Source of the DNA: Rhodospira sp.
GTDB lineage: Bacteria > Pseudomonadota > Alphaproteobacteria > Rhodospirillales > Rhodospirillaceae
NCBI GenBank assembly: GCA_028277295.1
Contig: JANQGN010000586.1
Location: forward strand, 1 to 5,904
Direction: 5' to 3'
Length of the DNA stretch: 5,904 nt
The notes under the pieces are model-generated. The model saw only the letters and a program-made list of their open reading frames with translations, searched no databases and was not told where the DNA came from. The position numbers and the translations under genes are program-made. Within the stretch, counting starts at the first letter, position 1; the number at the start of each line of letters is the position of its first letter. Of the stretch, positions 1-5,201 are shown one piece after another.

Positions 1-1432
1 GTCCCTGTGCACCGGCACCTTCGCCTACACCAACCACACCCTGTTGCCCGAGGCCCTGGAGACGTGGCCGGTGAGGCTGATCGACGACATGCTGCCGCGC
101 CACATGGAGATCATCTACGAGATCAACCACCGTTTTCTGGAAGGGGTGCGGCGCCGCACCACCGTGCCCGATGACGCCCGCGTCTCCCGCCTGTCCATGA
201 TCGAGGAGGACGGTGAGCAAAGGGTGCGCATGGCCCATCTGGCCTTCGTTGGCAGCCAGCGGGTCAATGGCGTGGCTGCCTTGCATACTCAGTTGATGCG
301 CGCCGGCATCTTCGCCGATCTTCACGAGGAGTTTCCCAACCGAATCGTCAACAAGACCAATGGCATCACACCGCGGCGCTGGCTGTATGCCGCCAACCGG
401 CCGCTCGCGGCCTTGATCGGCCGCCATGTGGGCGACCGCTGGGTGGCCAACCTGGAGGACCTGCGGGGCCTGTTGCCCCTGGCGGAGGACGCCGGCTTTC
501 AGGAGGACTTCCGCGCCGTCAAGCGCTTGAACAAGGAATCCTTGAGCGCCTTCATCAAGCGGACCGTGGGTATAGAACTGGATCCGGCCAGTCTGTTCGA
601 TGTCCAGGTCAAGCGTATCCACGAATACAAGCGTCAGCTTCTGAACGTTCTGCACGTGGTCACGCTGTACAATCGGATCCGGGATGGCGTGGCCGAGGAC
701 CAGCCGCCCCGCAGCGTCATCCTCGCCGGCAAGGCGGCGCCGGCCTATCACATGGCCAAGCTGATCATCCAACTGATCCATGACGTCGCGCGGGTGATCA
801 ACGCCGATCCGGCGGTGGCCGGCCGGCTGCGCCTTGTGTTCGTGCCCAACTACAACGTCTCGGTGGCCGAGCGCATCGTTCCGGCGGCCGATCTTTCGGA
901 ACAGATCTCCACCGCCGGCACCGAGGCGTCAGGTACCGGGAACATGAAACTCGCGCTCAATGGCGCGCTCACCATTGGCACGCGCGACGGCGCCAACATC
1001 GAGATCGGCCACGAAGTGGGTGAGGACAACATCTTCTTCTTCGGTTTGGAGGCCGAACAGGCGGAAAAGTTGCGGAAGACCGGTGGGCACGATCCTTGGC
1101 GCTACTATACCGGCGACCCAGAGTTGCATCGAGTCCTGGACATGATCGGTCGGGGCACCTTTAGCCACGACGAGCCAGACCGTTATCGTCCCATCGTCGA
1201 CAGTCTGACCCGGCATGGCGACTACTATCTGCTGCTGGCCGATTACGCGGACTACATCGCCACGCAGCAGCGGGTGGGGTTGGCCTGGCGGGACCAGGAC
1301 ACCTGGACCCGAAAGGCGATCCTCAACGTTGCCCGCATGGGACGGTTTTCCAGCGACGTGACCGTGATGGACTACGCCCAGGACATCTGGCGTGTCTCCG
1401 CCCGCCTGGAGGAAGGCGGGACCGCGAGTTGA
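1..1432 (+). CDS. glgP: Glycogen/starch/maltodextrin phosphorylase, C-terminal part (5' end outside window)
   Basis: This enzyme releases glucose-1-phosphate from the ends of alpha-1,4-glucans in the cytoplasm, using pyridoxal phosphate. The frame is open from base 2, so the first ATG (codon 17 or later) is not the start; 476 residues are present and about 365 are missing, judged by alignment to rabbit muscle phosphorylase. Visible landmarks are FAYTNHTLLPEALE at fragment residues 7-20 (active-site His12), VKRIHEYKRQLLN around Lys204 and Arg205 (phosphate-site Lys568/Arg569 of the muscle enzyme), and the signature EASGTGNMK at 308-316, whose Lys316 (bases 947-949) is the PLP lysine, Lys680 in rabbit. 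The C-terminal RMGRFSSD and YAQDIW blocks are intact. The gene stops three bases before the convergent CHAP gene. Family is certain; glycogen versus maltodextrin preference cannot be read here. Confidence 0.97.
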   Translation, partial: SLCTGTFAYTNHTLLPEALETWPVRLIDDMLPRHMEIIYEINHRFLEGVRRRTTVPDDARVSRLSMIEEDGEQRVRMAHLAFVGSQRVNGVAALHTQLMRAGIFADLHEEFPNRIVNKTNGITPRRWLYAANRPLAALIGRHVGDRWVANLEDLRGLLPLAEDAGFQEDFRAVKRLNKESLSAFIKRTVGIELDPASLFDVQVKRIHEYKRQLLNVLHVVTLYNRIRDGVAEDQPPRSVILAGKAAPAYHMAKLIIQLIHDVARVINADPAVAGRLRLVFVPNYNVSVAERIVPAADLSEQISTAGTEASGTGNMKLALNGALTIGTRDGANIEIGHEVGEDNIFFFGLEAEQAEKLRKTGGHDPWRYYTGDPELHRVLDMIGRGTFSHDEPDRYRPIVDSLTRHGDYYLLLADYADYIATQQRVGLAWRDQDTWTRKAILNVARMGRFSSDVTVMDYAQDIWRVSARLEEGGTAS

Positions 1433-1435
1433 CGC

Positions 1436-2137
1436 CTAAAACAGTCGCAGGGCGGTGACGGTATCGGGCGGCGCGGGGGCGGCGACCGGATGGGTCGGCG
1501 TCTCCAGTCGTGTCGGCCTGGGCAGGCGGGGCGCGGGCGGCCGGGCCTCGGCGATCCGGAGGTCTGGTGTCTTCGGCGAGTAGATAAATCCCAGCGCCGG
1601 GTAGACGCGACCATACCCGTCCACGTCGGGATGCTTGAAGCGCACGGCACTCCAGTCGTTGGCGGGCGAAACGTCCAGCACTGGCATGTGGGTATAGATG
1701 CGGCCCCGTGTAGCGCTATTCCAACCCCAGTTGGCGTGACTAACGCGGATTTTGCGTGGCCCAATGATGCCGGTCACCACGCCGATATGCCCGGCCGATA
1801 GCCGGCTTGTTGGCTTCAAGACCAGCACCGCGTAGGGGGCCGGCCGAGTGCCGCGATCGTAGCGGCCTGCGGCTTGTGCCCACCAGGTATCGGCATCCCC
1901 CCGCAGGCTAACGCCCGAGACGGCCCGAGCATAGGGCACGCACCAGACAAAGTGTTCGCCACCCGTGTAGACCGGCACGGGGTAGAGTCCCATCTCGGGG
2001 CGCCCATCTGGGCCAGCGGCACAGGCGGCCAGGACAAGCCCCAGGCCAACAACCATCGCCGCGCGCCCGAACCGGTGGGGCAGGGGGGCGATCTTCAAAG
2101 ACCTGAGAGCCGTTTTTAGCTGAAAGAACAAGGTCAT
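1436..2137 (-). CDS. CHAP-domain lipoprotein, putative peptidoglycan amidase/endopeptidase
   Basis: CHAP domains are papain-like NlpC/P60 relatives that cut amide bonds in peptidoglycan. An ATG at 2149 gives 237 residues, but I prefer the ATG at 2137 (233 residues) because GAGG lies six bases before it, while 2149 has no ribosome binding site. Numbered from 2149, a hydrophobic stretch at 31-42 ends in a lipobox LAAC (Cys43), so the protein is probably lipid-anchored. CVPYAR supplies the likely nucleophile Cys70, GHIGVVTGI the His121, and RVSHANWG (135-142) the closing CHAP motif. The basic N-region before the lipobox is unusually long (about 26 residues from the preferred start). The C-terminal 40 residues are proline- and arginine-rich and probably disordered. 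It faces glgP tail to tail with a three-base gap, so transcripts of the two genes must overlap or end inside each other. Substrate is not predictable. Confidence 0.88.
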   Translation of the reverse strand: MTLFFQLKTALRSLKIAPLPHRFGRAAMVVGLGLVLAACAAGPDGRPEMGLYPVPVYTGGEHFVWCVPYARAVSGVSLRGDADTWWAQAAGRYDRGTRPAPYAVLVLKPTSRLSAGHIGVVTGIIGPRKIRVSHANWGWNSATRGRIYTHMPVLDVSPANDWSAVRFKHPDVDGYGRVYPALGFIYSPKTPDLRIAEARPPAPRLPRPTRLETPTHPVAAPAPPDTVTALRLF

Positions 2138-2141
2138 GACC

Positions 2142-2168
2142 AACCTCATTCACATATAACATGAGGTT
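2142..2168. repeat. Inverted repeat across the CHAP gene start and its ribosome binding site
   Basis: AACCTCAT (2142-2149) and ATGAGGTT (2161-2168) are perfect eight-base arms around an 11-base AT-rich spacer. On the minus-strand transcript the downstream arm contains the GAGG that serves the ATG at 2137, and the upstream arm contains the matching CCUC. It could be an RNA hairpin that hides the ribosome binding site, or a DNA operator over the start region. A further direct copy, ATGAGGTTA, occurs at 2426-2434. The repeat is seen directly; its role is inferred. Confidence 0.5.
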
Positions 2169-2193
2169 AATCGATCACGAGTATGTAAGTCAA
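2165..2193 (-). promoter_or_regulatory. Candidate sigma-70 promoter for the CHAP lipoprotein gene
   Basis: On the minus strand TTGACT (2193-2188) matches the -35 consensus in five of six bases. A 16 or 17 base spacer leads to a poor -10 region in GATTAACC (ATTAAC or TTAACC). The block around it (about 2150-2225) is strikingly AT-rich against a GC-rich background, as expected of a promoter region. An alternative -10, TATATG at 2158-2153, has a better hexamer but no -35 at the right distance. The start site is therefore uncertain. Confidence 0.35.
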
Positions 2194-2202
2194 ATAATTT
2201 TG

Positions 2203-2216
2203 TTGATTTTGGTCAA
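2203..2216. promoter_or_regulatory. FNR/FixK-like binding site (TTGAT-N4-GTCAA)
   Basis: The forward strand reads TTGATTTTGGTCAA, that is TTGAT-N4-GTCAA, one base from the FNR/FixK/FnrL consensus TTGAT-N4-ATCAA and with both TTGA and TCAA half sites perfect. It lies 66 bases upstream of the preferred CHAP start and nearly 490 bases from the FkbM start, so the CHAP gene is the more likely target. Spacing to a promoter cannot be fixed: the centre (2209.5) would be near -50 of the TTGACT promoter start, or near -63 if the TATATG element is the -10. AT-rich sequence produces such matches by chance fairly often. Confidence 0.35.
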
Positions 2217-2327
2217 ACGAGTCGAAGGCCCGCGGTCATCGACCAGGGCGACGGGCTCAGGTTAACGCGAGCAACGATTCCGCACGTTCGATGGAGATCC
2301 TTCGCACCTTTCAGGCGCTCAGTGTCT

Positions 2328-2414
2328 GTCCGGAAAGCCCTGACAAACACCACATTCGGCGCGTGACCGGGAAACGGGAACACAATATATTGCGGTTCCC
2401 GAGACTTTCCGGAC
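2328..2414. repeat. Nested inverted repeats, 10-base outer arms
   Basis: GTCCGGAAAG (2328-2337) and CTTTCCGGAC (2405-2414) are perfect ten-base complements. Inside them CGGGAAC (2375-2381) and GTTCCCG (2395-2401) form a second stem. Within that, CAATATATTG (2383-2392) is a perfect ten-base palindrome. CGGGAA is also tandemly repeated at 2368-2380. No run of T follows the outer arm, so it does not look like an intrinsic terminator, and no target-site duplication flanks it. Confidence 0.55.
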
Positions 2415-2423
2415 GGGCTCTCA

Positions 2424-2457
2424 GGATGAGGTTACCATGTTTAGGATGGCCTCATCC
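2424..2457. repeat. Inverted repeat, 8-base arms with 18-base loop
   Basis: GGATGAGG (2424-2431) pairs perfectly with CCTCATCC (2450-2457). The left arm overlaps the ATGAGGTTA copy that is shared with the CHAP start repeat. It is the second in a chain of foldback structures leading towards the FkbM gene. Confidence 0.45.
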
Positions 2458-2471
2458 CGAGCGAGCCCCCA

Positions 2472-2492
2472 CGTCCATCCTTCAGATGGACG
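2472..2492. repeat. Compact hairpin, 8-base stem with 5-base loop
   Basis: CGTCCATC (2472-2479), loop CTTCA, GATGGACG (2485-2492): a perfect and short-looped hairpin. Its right arm GATGGA (2485-2490) can pair instead with a second TCCATC at 2546-2551, so it may take part in two exclusive structures. No T-tract follows. Confidence 0.55.
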
Positions 2493-2508
2493 CGGTTCCA
2501 CACTCTAC

Positions 2509-2527
2509 GGCGACGCGGAGCGTCGCC
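2509..2527. repeat. Very stable GC hairpin, 8-base stem with 3-base loop
   Basis: GGCGACGC (2509-2516), loop GGA, GCGTCGCC (2520-2527): a perfect stem with seven of eight pairs G-C. It is enclosed by a possible longer stem in which GGTTCC (2494-2499) pairs with GGGACC (2540-2545, one G-U) and GATGGA (2485-2490) pairs with TCCATC (2546-2551). A looser helix follows, from GGGC/GAGCC (2529-2537) with GGCTC and GCCC (2580-2584, 2588-2591). Confidence 0.55.
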
Positions 2528-2684
2528 TGGGCGAGCCGAGGGACCTCCATCGTCTCGCGCACCCCTGTCCGGTAACCTGGGCTCGTTGCCCGTTCTCATC
2601 AACCATGACCGTCGTGATAAGGTCGCGCGTTTTCTGGTGGGCTCATCATCCTGGCAAGAGGGATATGCGAGCCGTGACGGGAGC

Positions 2685-2690
2685 GGAGGG
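2685..2690 (+). promoter_or_regulatory. Ribosome binding site that fixes the FkbM start
   Basis: GGAGGG sits seven bases before ATG 2698. It is the best Shine-Dalgarno match before any in-frame ATG between 2437 and 2698. Its GGAGG core is complementary to CCTCC at 2544-2548 in the folded leader, a pairing that may be fortuitous. Confidence 0.6.
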
Positions 2691-2697
2691 ATCGTCC

Positions 2698-3447
2698 ATG
2701 GACCCCCACAAGACGACGATACGCCTTCAGGGCAAGGATTACCCATTCTGGTACCTGCCCGGCGGCAACATCCGGGAAGCCTTGCGCAAGGTCTTGATGG
2801 GCGAGGAGTATCCGCAGCTATGGTATCTTCCGGCCGAGTGGATCGAGACGATCGTCGACGTCGGCGCGCATCAAGGCGCCGCCAGCCTGTGGTTCCACAG
2901 TCAATACCCGACCGCCCGCATTCTGTCCTTCGAGCCGTTGCCGGATAACGTGGCCCTGCTGGAGCGGAACACCCGGGACATCGCGGCTATTACGGTGCAT
3001 CCCTTTGGCCTGCATGTCGCCGACGGCGAGGGGCCGATGTTTACGGGCAACAATCAGACCATGCAGGCGTCGCTGTATCGCAGTTCGGAAAGCGGCCGGG
3101 AGCGGCGAACCGTTCGGGTGCGGGATGCGCGAACGGTCCTTGGCGACGCCGGCCTGGAGCGCATTTCCATCCTCAAGGTGGACACCGAGGGCTGCGAGGT
3201 ACCGATCCTGGAGCGCGTGTTGCCGGACTGGGGGGATCGCATCGGCGCCCTGTACCTGGAATGGCATACCGAGGAGGACCGCCTGGCGCTCGACGCCATG
3301 TTGCACGACCGATTCTTGGTCGTGTCCATGCGTGCCACGGAACCCCACCGGGGTTCTGTCTGCTACATCGCCAAACGCTGGGCCGACGCCGTCCCCGGCT
3401 TTCACGCGCACGCCATACGACGGCCGTCCGCCTCAAGCCGGCCTTGA
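2698..3447 (+). CDS. FkbM-family SAM-dependent methyltransferase
   Basis: Members of this family transfer a methyl group from S-adenosylmethionine, typically to hydroxyls of sugars or secondary metabolites. The start is set at ATG 2698 (249 residues) because GGAGGG ends seven bases before it. The frame runs open back to 2437, but that extension is low-complexity and covers the hairpin region. ATG 2665 has its GAGG only three bases away. Class I methyltransferase motif I is IVDVGAHQGAAS (52-63), the strand-2 acidic motif is SFEP (77-80), and the family signature is ILKVDTEGCEVPIL (158-171). EWH at 188-190 follows. Length is normal for a stand-alone FkbM protein. There is no glycosyltransferase or sugar-synthesis neighbour, so its acceptor is unknown. 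It may be a lone modifier of glycan or lipid, possibly acquired by transfer. Confidence 0.88.
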   Translation: MDPHKTTIRLQGKDYPFWYLPGGNIREALRKVLMGEEYPQLWYLPAEWIETIVDVGAHQGAASLWFHSQYPTARILSFEPLPDNVALLERNTRDIAAITVHPFGLHVADGEGPMFTGNNQTMQASLYRSSESGRERRTVRVRDARTVLGDAGLERISILKVDTEGCEVPILERVLPDWGDRIGALYLEWHTEEDRLALDAMLHDRFLVVSMRATEPHRGSVCYIAKRWADAVPGFHAHAIRRPSASSRP

Positions 3448-3460
3448 CCGAATACGCGGA

Positions 3461-3491
3461 GTACGCCGGTCCCCTGGCTGGGCACCGGCTA
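3461..3491. terminator. Possible shared hairpin between convergent genes
   Basis: GCCGGT (3465-3470) and ACCGGC (3484-3489) form a six-base stem. GTA and TAC just outside can extend it across a one-base bulge. It lies in the 41-base gap between the FkbM stop and the crotonase stop and touches the latter. There is no U-tract on either strand, so termination by it is only a guess. Confidence 0.25.
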
Positions 3492-4304
3492 CCGCCCCGT
3501 CCATGCCGGATGGCGCTTTTCGAGGAAGGCGTCGATACCTTCCTCGGCGTCGCGGGCCATCATGTTGGTCGTCATCACCTCGCAGGCATAGGCATAGGCG
3601 TCGGCCAGCGGCATGTCGAGCTGCCGATAAAATGCCTCCTTGCCGATGGCCAGGGTGAGCGGTGACTTGGCGACCAGGACCTCGGCCATGTCGCCCACCG
3701 TGGCGTCGAGGTCGGCGGCGGGCACCACACGGTTCACCAGCCCGAGGGCCAGCGCCTCGGTGGCCTCGATTGGGCGGCCGGTCAACAACATCTCCATGGC
3801 CGGTTTGCGGCCCACATTGCGCGACAGGGCCACCATGGGTGTCGAGCAGAACAAACCGATGTTGACCCCAGGAGTGGCGAAGCGGGCGCCCTCCGCCGCC
3901 ACCGCCAGGTCACAGGTGGCGACAAGCTGGCACCCGGCCGCCGTGGCCATGGCGTGAACCCGGGCGATCACCGGCTTGGGCAGGCGGACGATGGACAGCA
4001 TCAGATCCGAGCACTGACGGAACAGCGCCTCGTAGCTCTCGCGTCCCGGATTGGCGCGCACCTCCTTGAGGTCGTGGCCGGCACAGAAGGCGGGACCGTT
4101 GGCCGCCAGGATCACGGCCTTGACGGAGTCGTCGGCGGCGATATCGGCGATGGCCTTCTGGAGGGCGGTCATCAGGGCGACGGACAGGGCATTGCGCGCC
4201 GCTGGCCGGTTGAGGGTGAGGGTCGCGACCCCGCCACTGTCGCCGCGCAGCAGAATGGGCGCGTCGGGCGAGGCGGCGGCGGTGGCTTGGGCTGGTGTGG
4301 TCAT
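3489..4304 (-). CDS. Enoyl-CoA hydratase/isomerase (crotonase) family protein, ECHDC3-like, without catalytic glutamates
   Basis: The crotonase fold binds acyl-CoA thioesters and stabilises an enolate in an oxyanion hole. The 271 residues span the normal domain: LNRPAARNAL (31-40), FCAGHDLKE (73-81, first oxyanion-hole strand), AAGCQLVATCD (122-132, Gly124 of the second) and TGRPIEATEAL (175-185). Compared with rat enoyl-CoA hydratase, Glu144 is Gln126 and Glu164 is Gly146 (TPGVNIG), so both general acid/base residues are gone. The GLFCSTPMVAL stretch resembles the ECHDC3 subgroup. I therefore do not expect classical hydration of enoyl-CoA; isomerase, thioesterase-like or non-enzymatic roles are open. 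AGGGAGGAG five bases before ATG 4304 is an excellent ribosome binding site. It follows the exported-protein gene by 53 bases on the same strand. Confidence 0.9.
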   Translation of the reverse strand: MTTPAQATAAASPDAPILLRGDSGGVATLTLNRPAARNALSVALMTALQKAIADIAADDSVKAVILAANGPAFCAGHDLKEVRANPGRESYEALFRQCSDLMLSIVRLPKPVIARVHAMATAAGCQLVATCDLAVAAEGARFATPGVNIGLFCSTPMVALSRNVGRKPAMEMLLTGRPIEATEALALGLVNRVVPAADLDATVGDMAEVLVAKSPLTLAIGKEAFYRQLDMPLADAYAYACEVMTTNMMARDAEEGIDAFLEKRHPAWTGR

Positions 4305-4321
4305 GGACTCCTCCCTGTAAC

Positions 4322-4335
4322 GGCGGCAAGCCGCC
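4322..4335. other. Hairpin between the exported-protein gene and the crotonase gene
   Basis: GGCGG (4322-4326), loop CAAG, CCGCC (4331-4335) form a tight hairpin. GCAAG (4326-4330) can instead pair with CTTGC (4335-4339). It lies just upstream of the crotonase ribosome binding site in the 53-base gap. There is no T-run, so it may be a processing or attenuation structure, or nothing. Confidence 0.25.
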
Positions 4336-4357
4336 TTGCGGTTCGACCGGACCGGTG

Positions 4358-5029
4358 TCAGGGCGCGATGATCGAGAATGGGACCTCGCGTGTCACCGAC
4401 CCGCCGCCGATGGTGTCGCGGACCGTCAATTGAAGCAGATAGTCGGCGGGCGGCAACCCGTCGGTGCGAAACGAGGCCGTCATGTAAACCACCGTCGAGG
4501 GAACATGAAAGGTGAACGGAACGTCGGCGAAATTGCGTTGCCCGCCCAGGATCGTGCCGTCCCGGTTCAGAACCAGGAAGTCGGCCGCCAGGCCCATGGT
4601 ATAGACGCCCTCGGCGAAAGCGTAGTGCAGGCCGATGGGCTCAATGTAAAGATGCAGAGGCTCGCCGGCGGGATAGGGTCCGCCGTTCCGGGGATCAAAG
4701 TCCCGGAAACCCGCCGCCTGACCGGCGGCCTCGGCGACCATCACCAGGTCCAGGGGGGCGGCGCTCCACACCGCCAACGTGGCCTCGCGCAAGGCTTCCA
4801 CGGCCTCGGCGGGCTGGCCGGCGGTGATTCGCTCGGCCGCGCGGGCCACGGCGGCGCGGGCGTCCTCGGGAGCCACCGACCCGGCCGCGGCAGCGGTGGT
4901 GCTGGATCCAGCGGCCACCGCGGCGGCGCTCAGGACCAGGCCCAGTCCCACGCCGCGGGCCACGCCACGCGGCGCCGCCAGGCCCAGCCAACGGCTGCTC
5001 GGGGCGCGGGTTTTGTCTTCAGCGTGCAT
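4358..5029 (-). CDS. Putative exported protein of unknown function
   Basis: I do not recognise a named family. The 223 residues begin with a charged N-terminus including Arg13, Arg21 and Arg25, then a hydrophobic segment (about 26-41) and an alanine/serine/threonine stretch suited to signal peptidase cleavage near residue 50. This suggests export to the periplasm. Residues 52-107 look helical and alanine-rich. Residues 120-223 look like a beta-sandwich: GEPLHLYIEPIG (122-133), then VYTMGLAADFLVLNRDG, and a C-terminal LPPADYLLQLTVRDT segment like those of Ig-type or ligand-binding domains. The only ATG in reach is at 5029, because no start codon lies between it and the in-frame upstream stop. 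Its ribosome binding site is poor (GGGGA 11 bases away). It probably shares a transcript with the downstream crotonase. Confidence 0.75.
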   Translation of the reverse strand: MHAEDKTRAPSSRWLGLAAPRGVARGVGLGLVLSAAAVAAGSSTTAAAAGSVAPEDARAAVARAAERITAGQPAEAVEALREATLAVWSAAPLDLVMVAEAAGQAAGFRDFDPRNGGPYPAGEPLHLYIEPIGLHYAFAEGVYTMGLAADFLVLNRDGTILGGQRNFADVPFTFHVPSTVVYMTASFRTDGLPPADYLLQLTVRDTIGGGSVTREVPFSIIAP

Positions 5030-5201
5030 GCCGTGCTGTGTCCCCTTCTTTGTGGGCCGGTGTTTCTGGTTCGTTTCGTCGACTCAGGACAGCCGCCCAT
5101 TCCGGCCGCCGAGTCCCGGGTTCCATACGGCACCGTCTAGAGCTATGCTCACGGCGTGGTCTCGTTTCCGGCAACACATCCCGCAGGGACTATAGCCGCC
5201 C
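5030..5201. promoter_or_regulatory. Divergent intergenic region expected to hold two promoters
   Basis: These 172 bases separate the divergent exported-protein and thioesterase genes, so promoters for both should be here. I see no convincing -35/-10 pair. TATGCT at 5144-5149 is a passable -10 for the forward gene, but the hexamer 17 bases upstream (TTCCAT) is poor. No strong palindrome stands out. Confidence 0.35.

Larger units (their letters stand above)
2150..2697. other. Long intergenic region without a convincing gene
   Basis: Between the CHAP gene and the FkbM gene there are about 550 bases. The first 75 are AT-rich and look like a promoter block. Bases 2226-2327 show nothing I can name. 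Bases 2328-2591 are GC-rich and packed with inverted repeats, listed separately. The reading frames in this stretch (for example 2291-2575 and the upstream extension of the FkbM frame from 2437) give arginine-, serine- and proline-rich translations with no recognisable domain and no good ribosome binding site, so I treat them as non-coding. Confidence 0.6.

Noticed and set aside
2328..2414. A miniature transposable element bounded by the ten-base arms
   Set aside because: No target-site duplication flanks the arms and no second copy is visible in the window. It stays a structural observation until a genome search is done.
2472..2527. Intrinsic terminators at the two compact hairpins
   Set aside because: Neither hairpin is followed by a T-rich run on either strand.
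2291..2575. A 94-codon forward open frame in the gene-free region
   Set aside because: The translation is arginine-, serine- and proline-rich with no motif, the ATG has no ribosome binding site, and the frame crosses four perfect hairpins.
2437..2697. Upstream extension of the FkbM frame to ATG 2437
   Set aside because: It adds 87 residues of no recognisable similarity, whereas ATG 2698 has a well-spaced GGAGGG and begins where sequence typical of the family starts.
3005..3658. A 217-codon forward frame overlapping the FkbM and crotonase genes
   Set aside because: Its translation is dominated by arginine, proline, cysteine and tryptophan, as expected from an off-frame reading of GC-rich coding DNA, and it overlaps two well-supported genes.
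4295..5140. A 281-codon forward frame opposite the exported protein
   Set aside because: It is glycine-, arginine- and histidine-rich and without domains. The opposite strand has a signal peptide and a plausible folded domain, so this is its antisense shadow.
5121..5149. Sigma-70 promoter TTCCAT-N17-TATGCT for the thioesterase
   Set aside because: The -35 matches only two of six bases, so it is no better than chance in this region.
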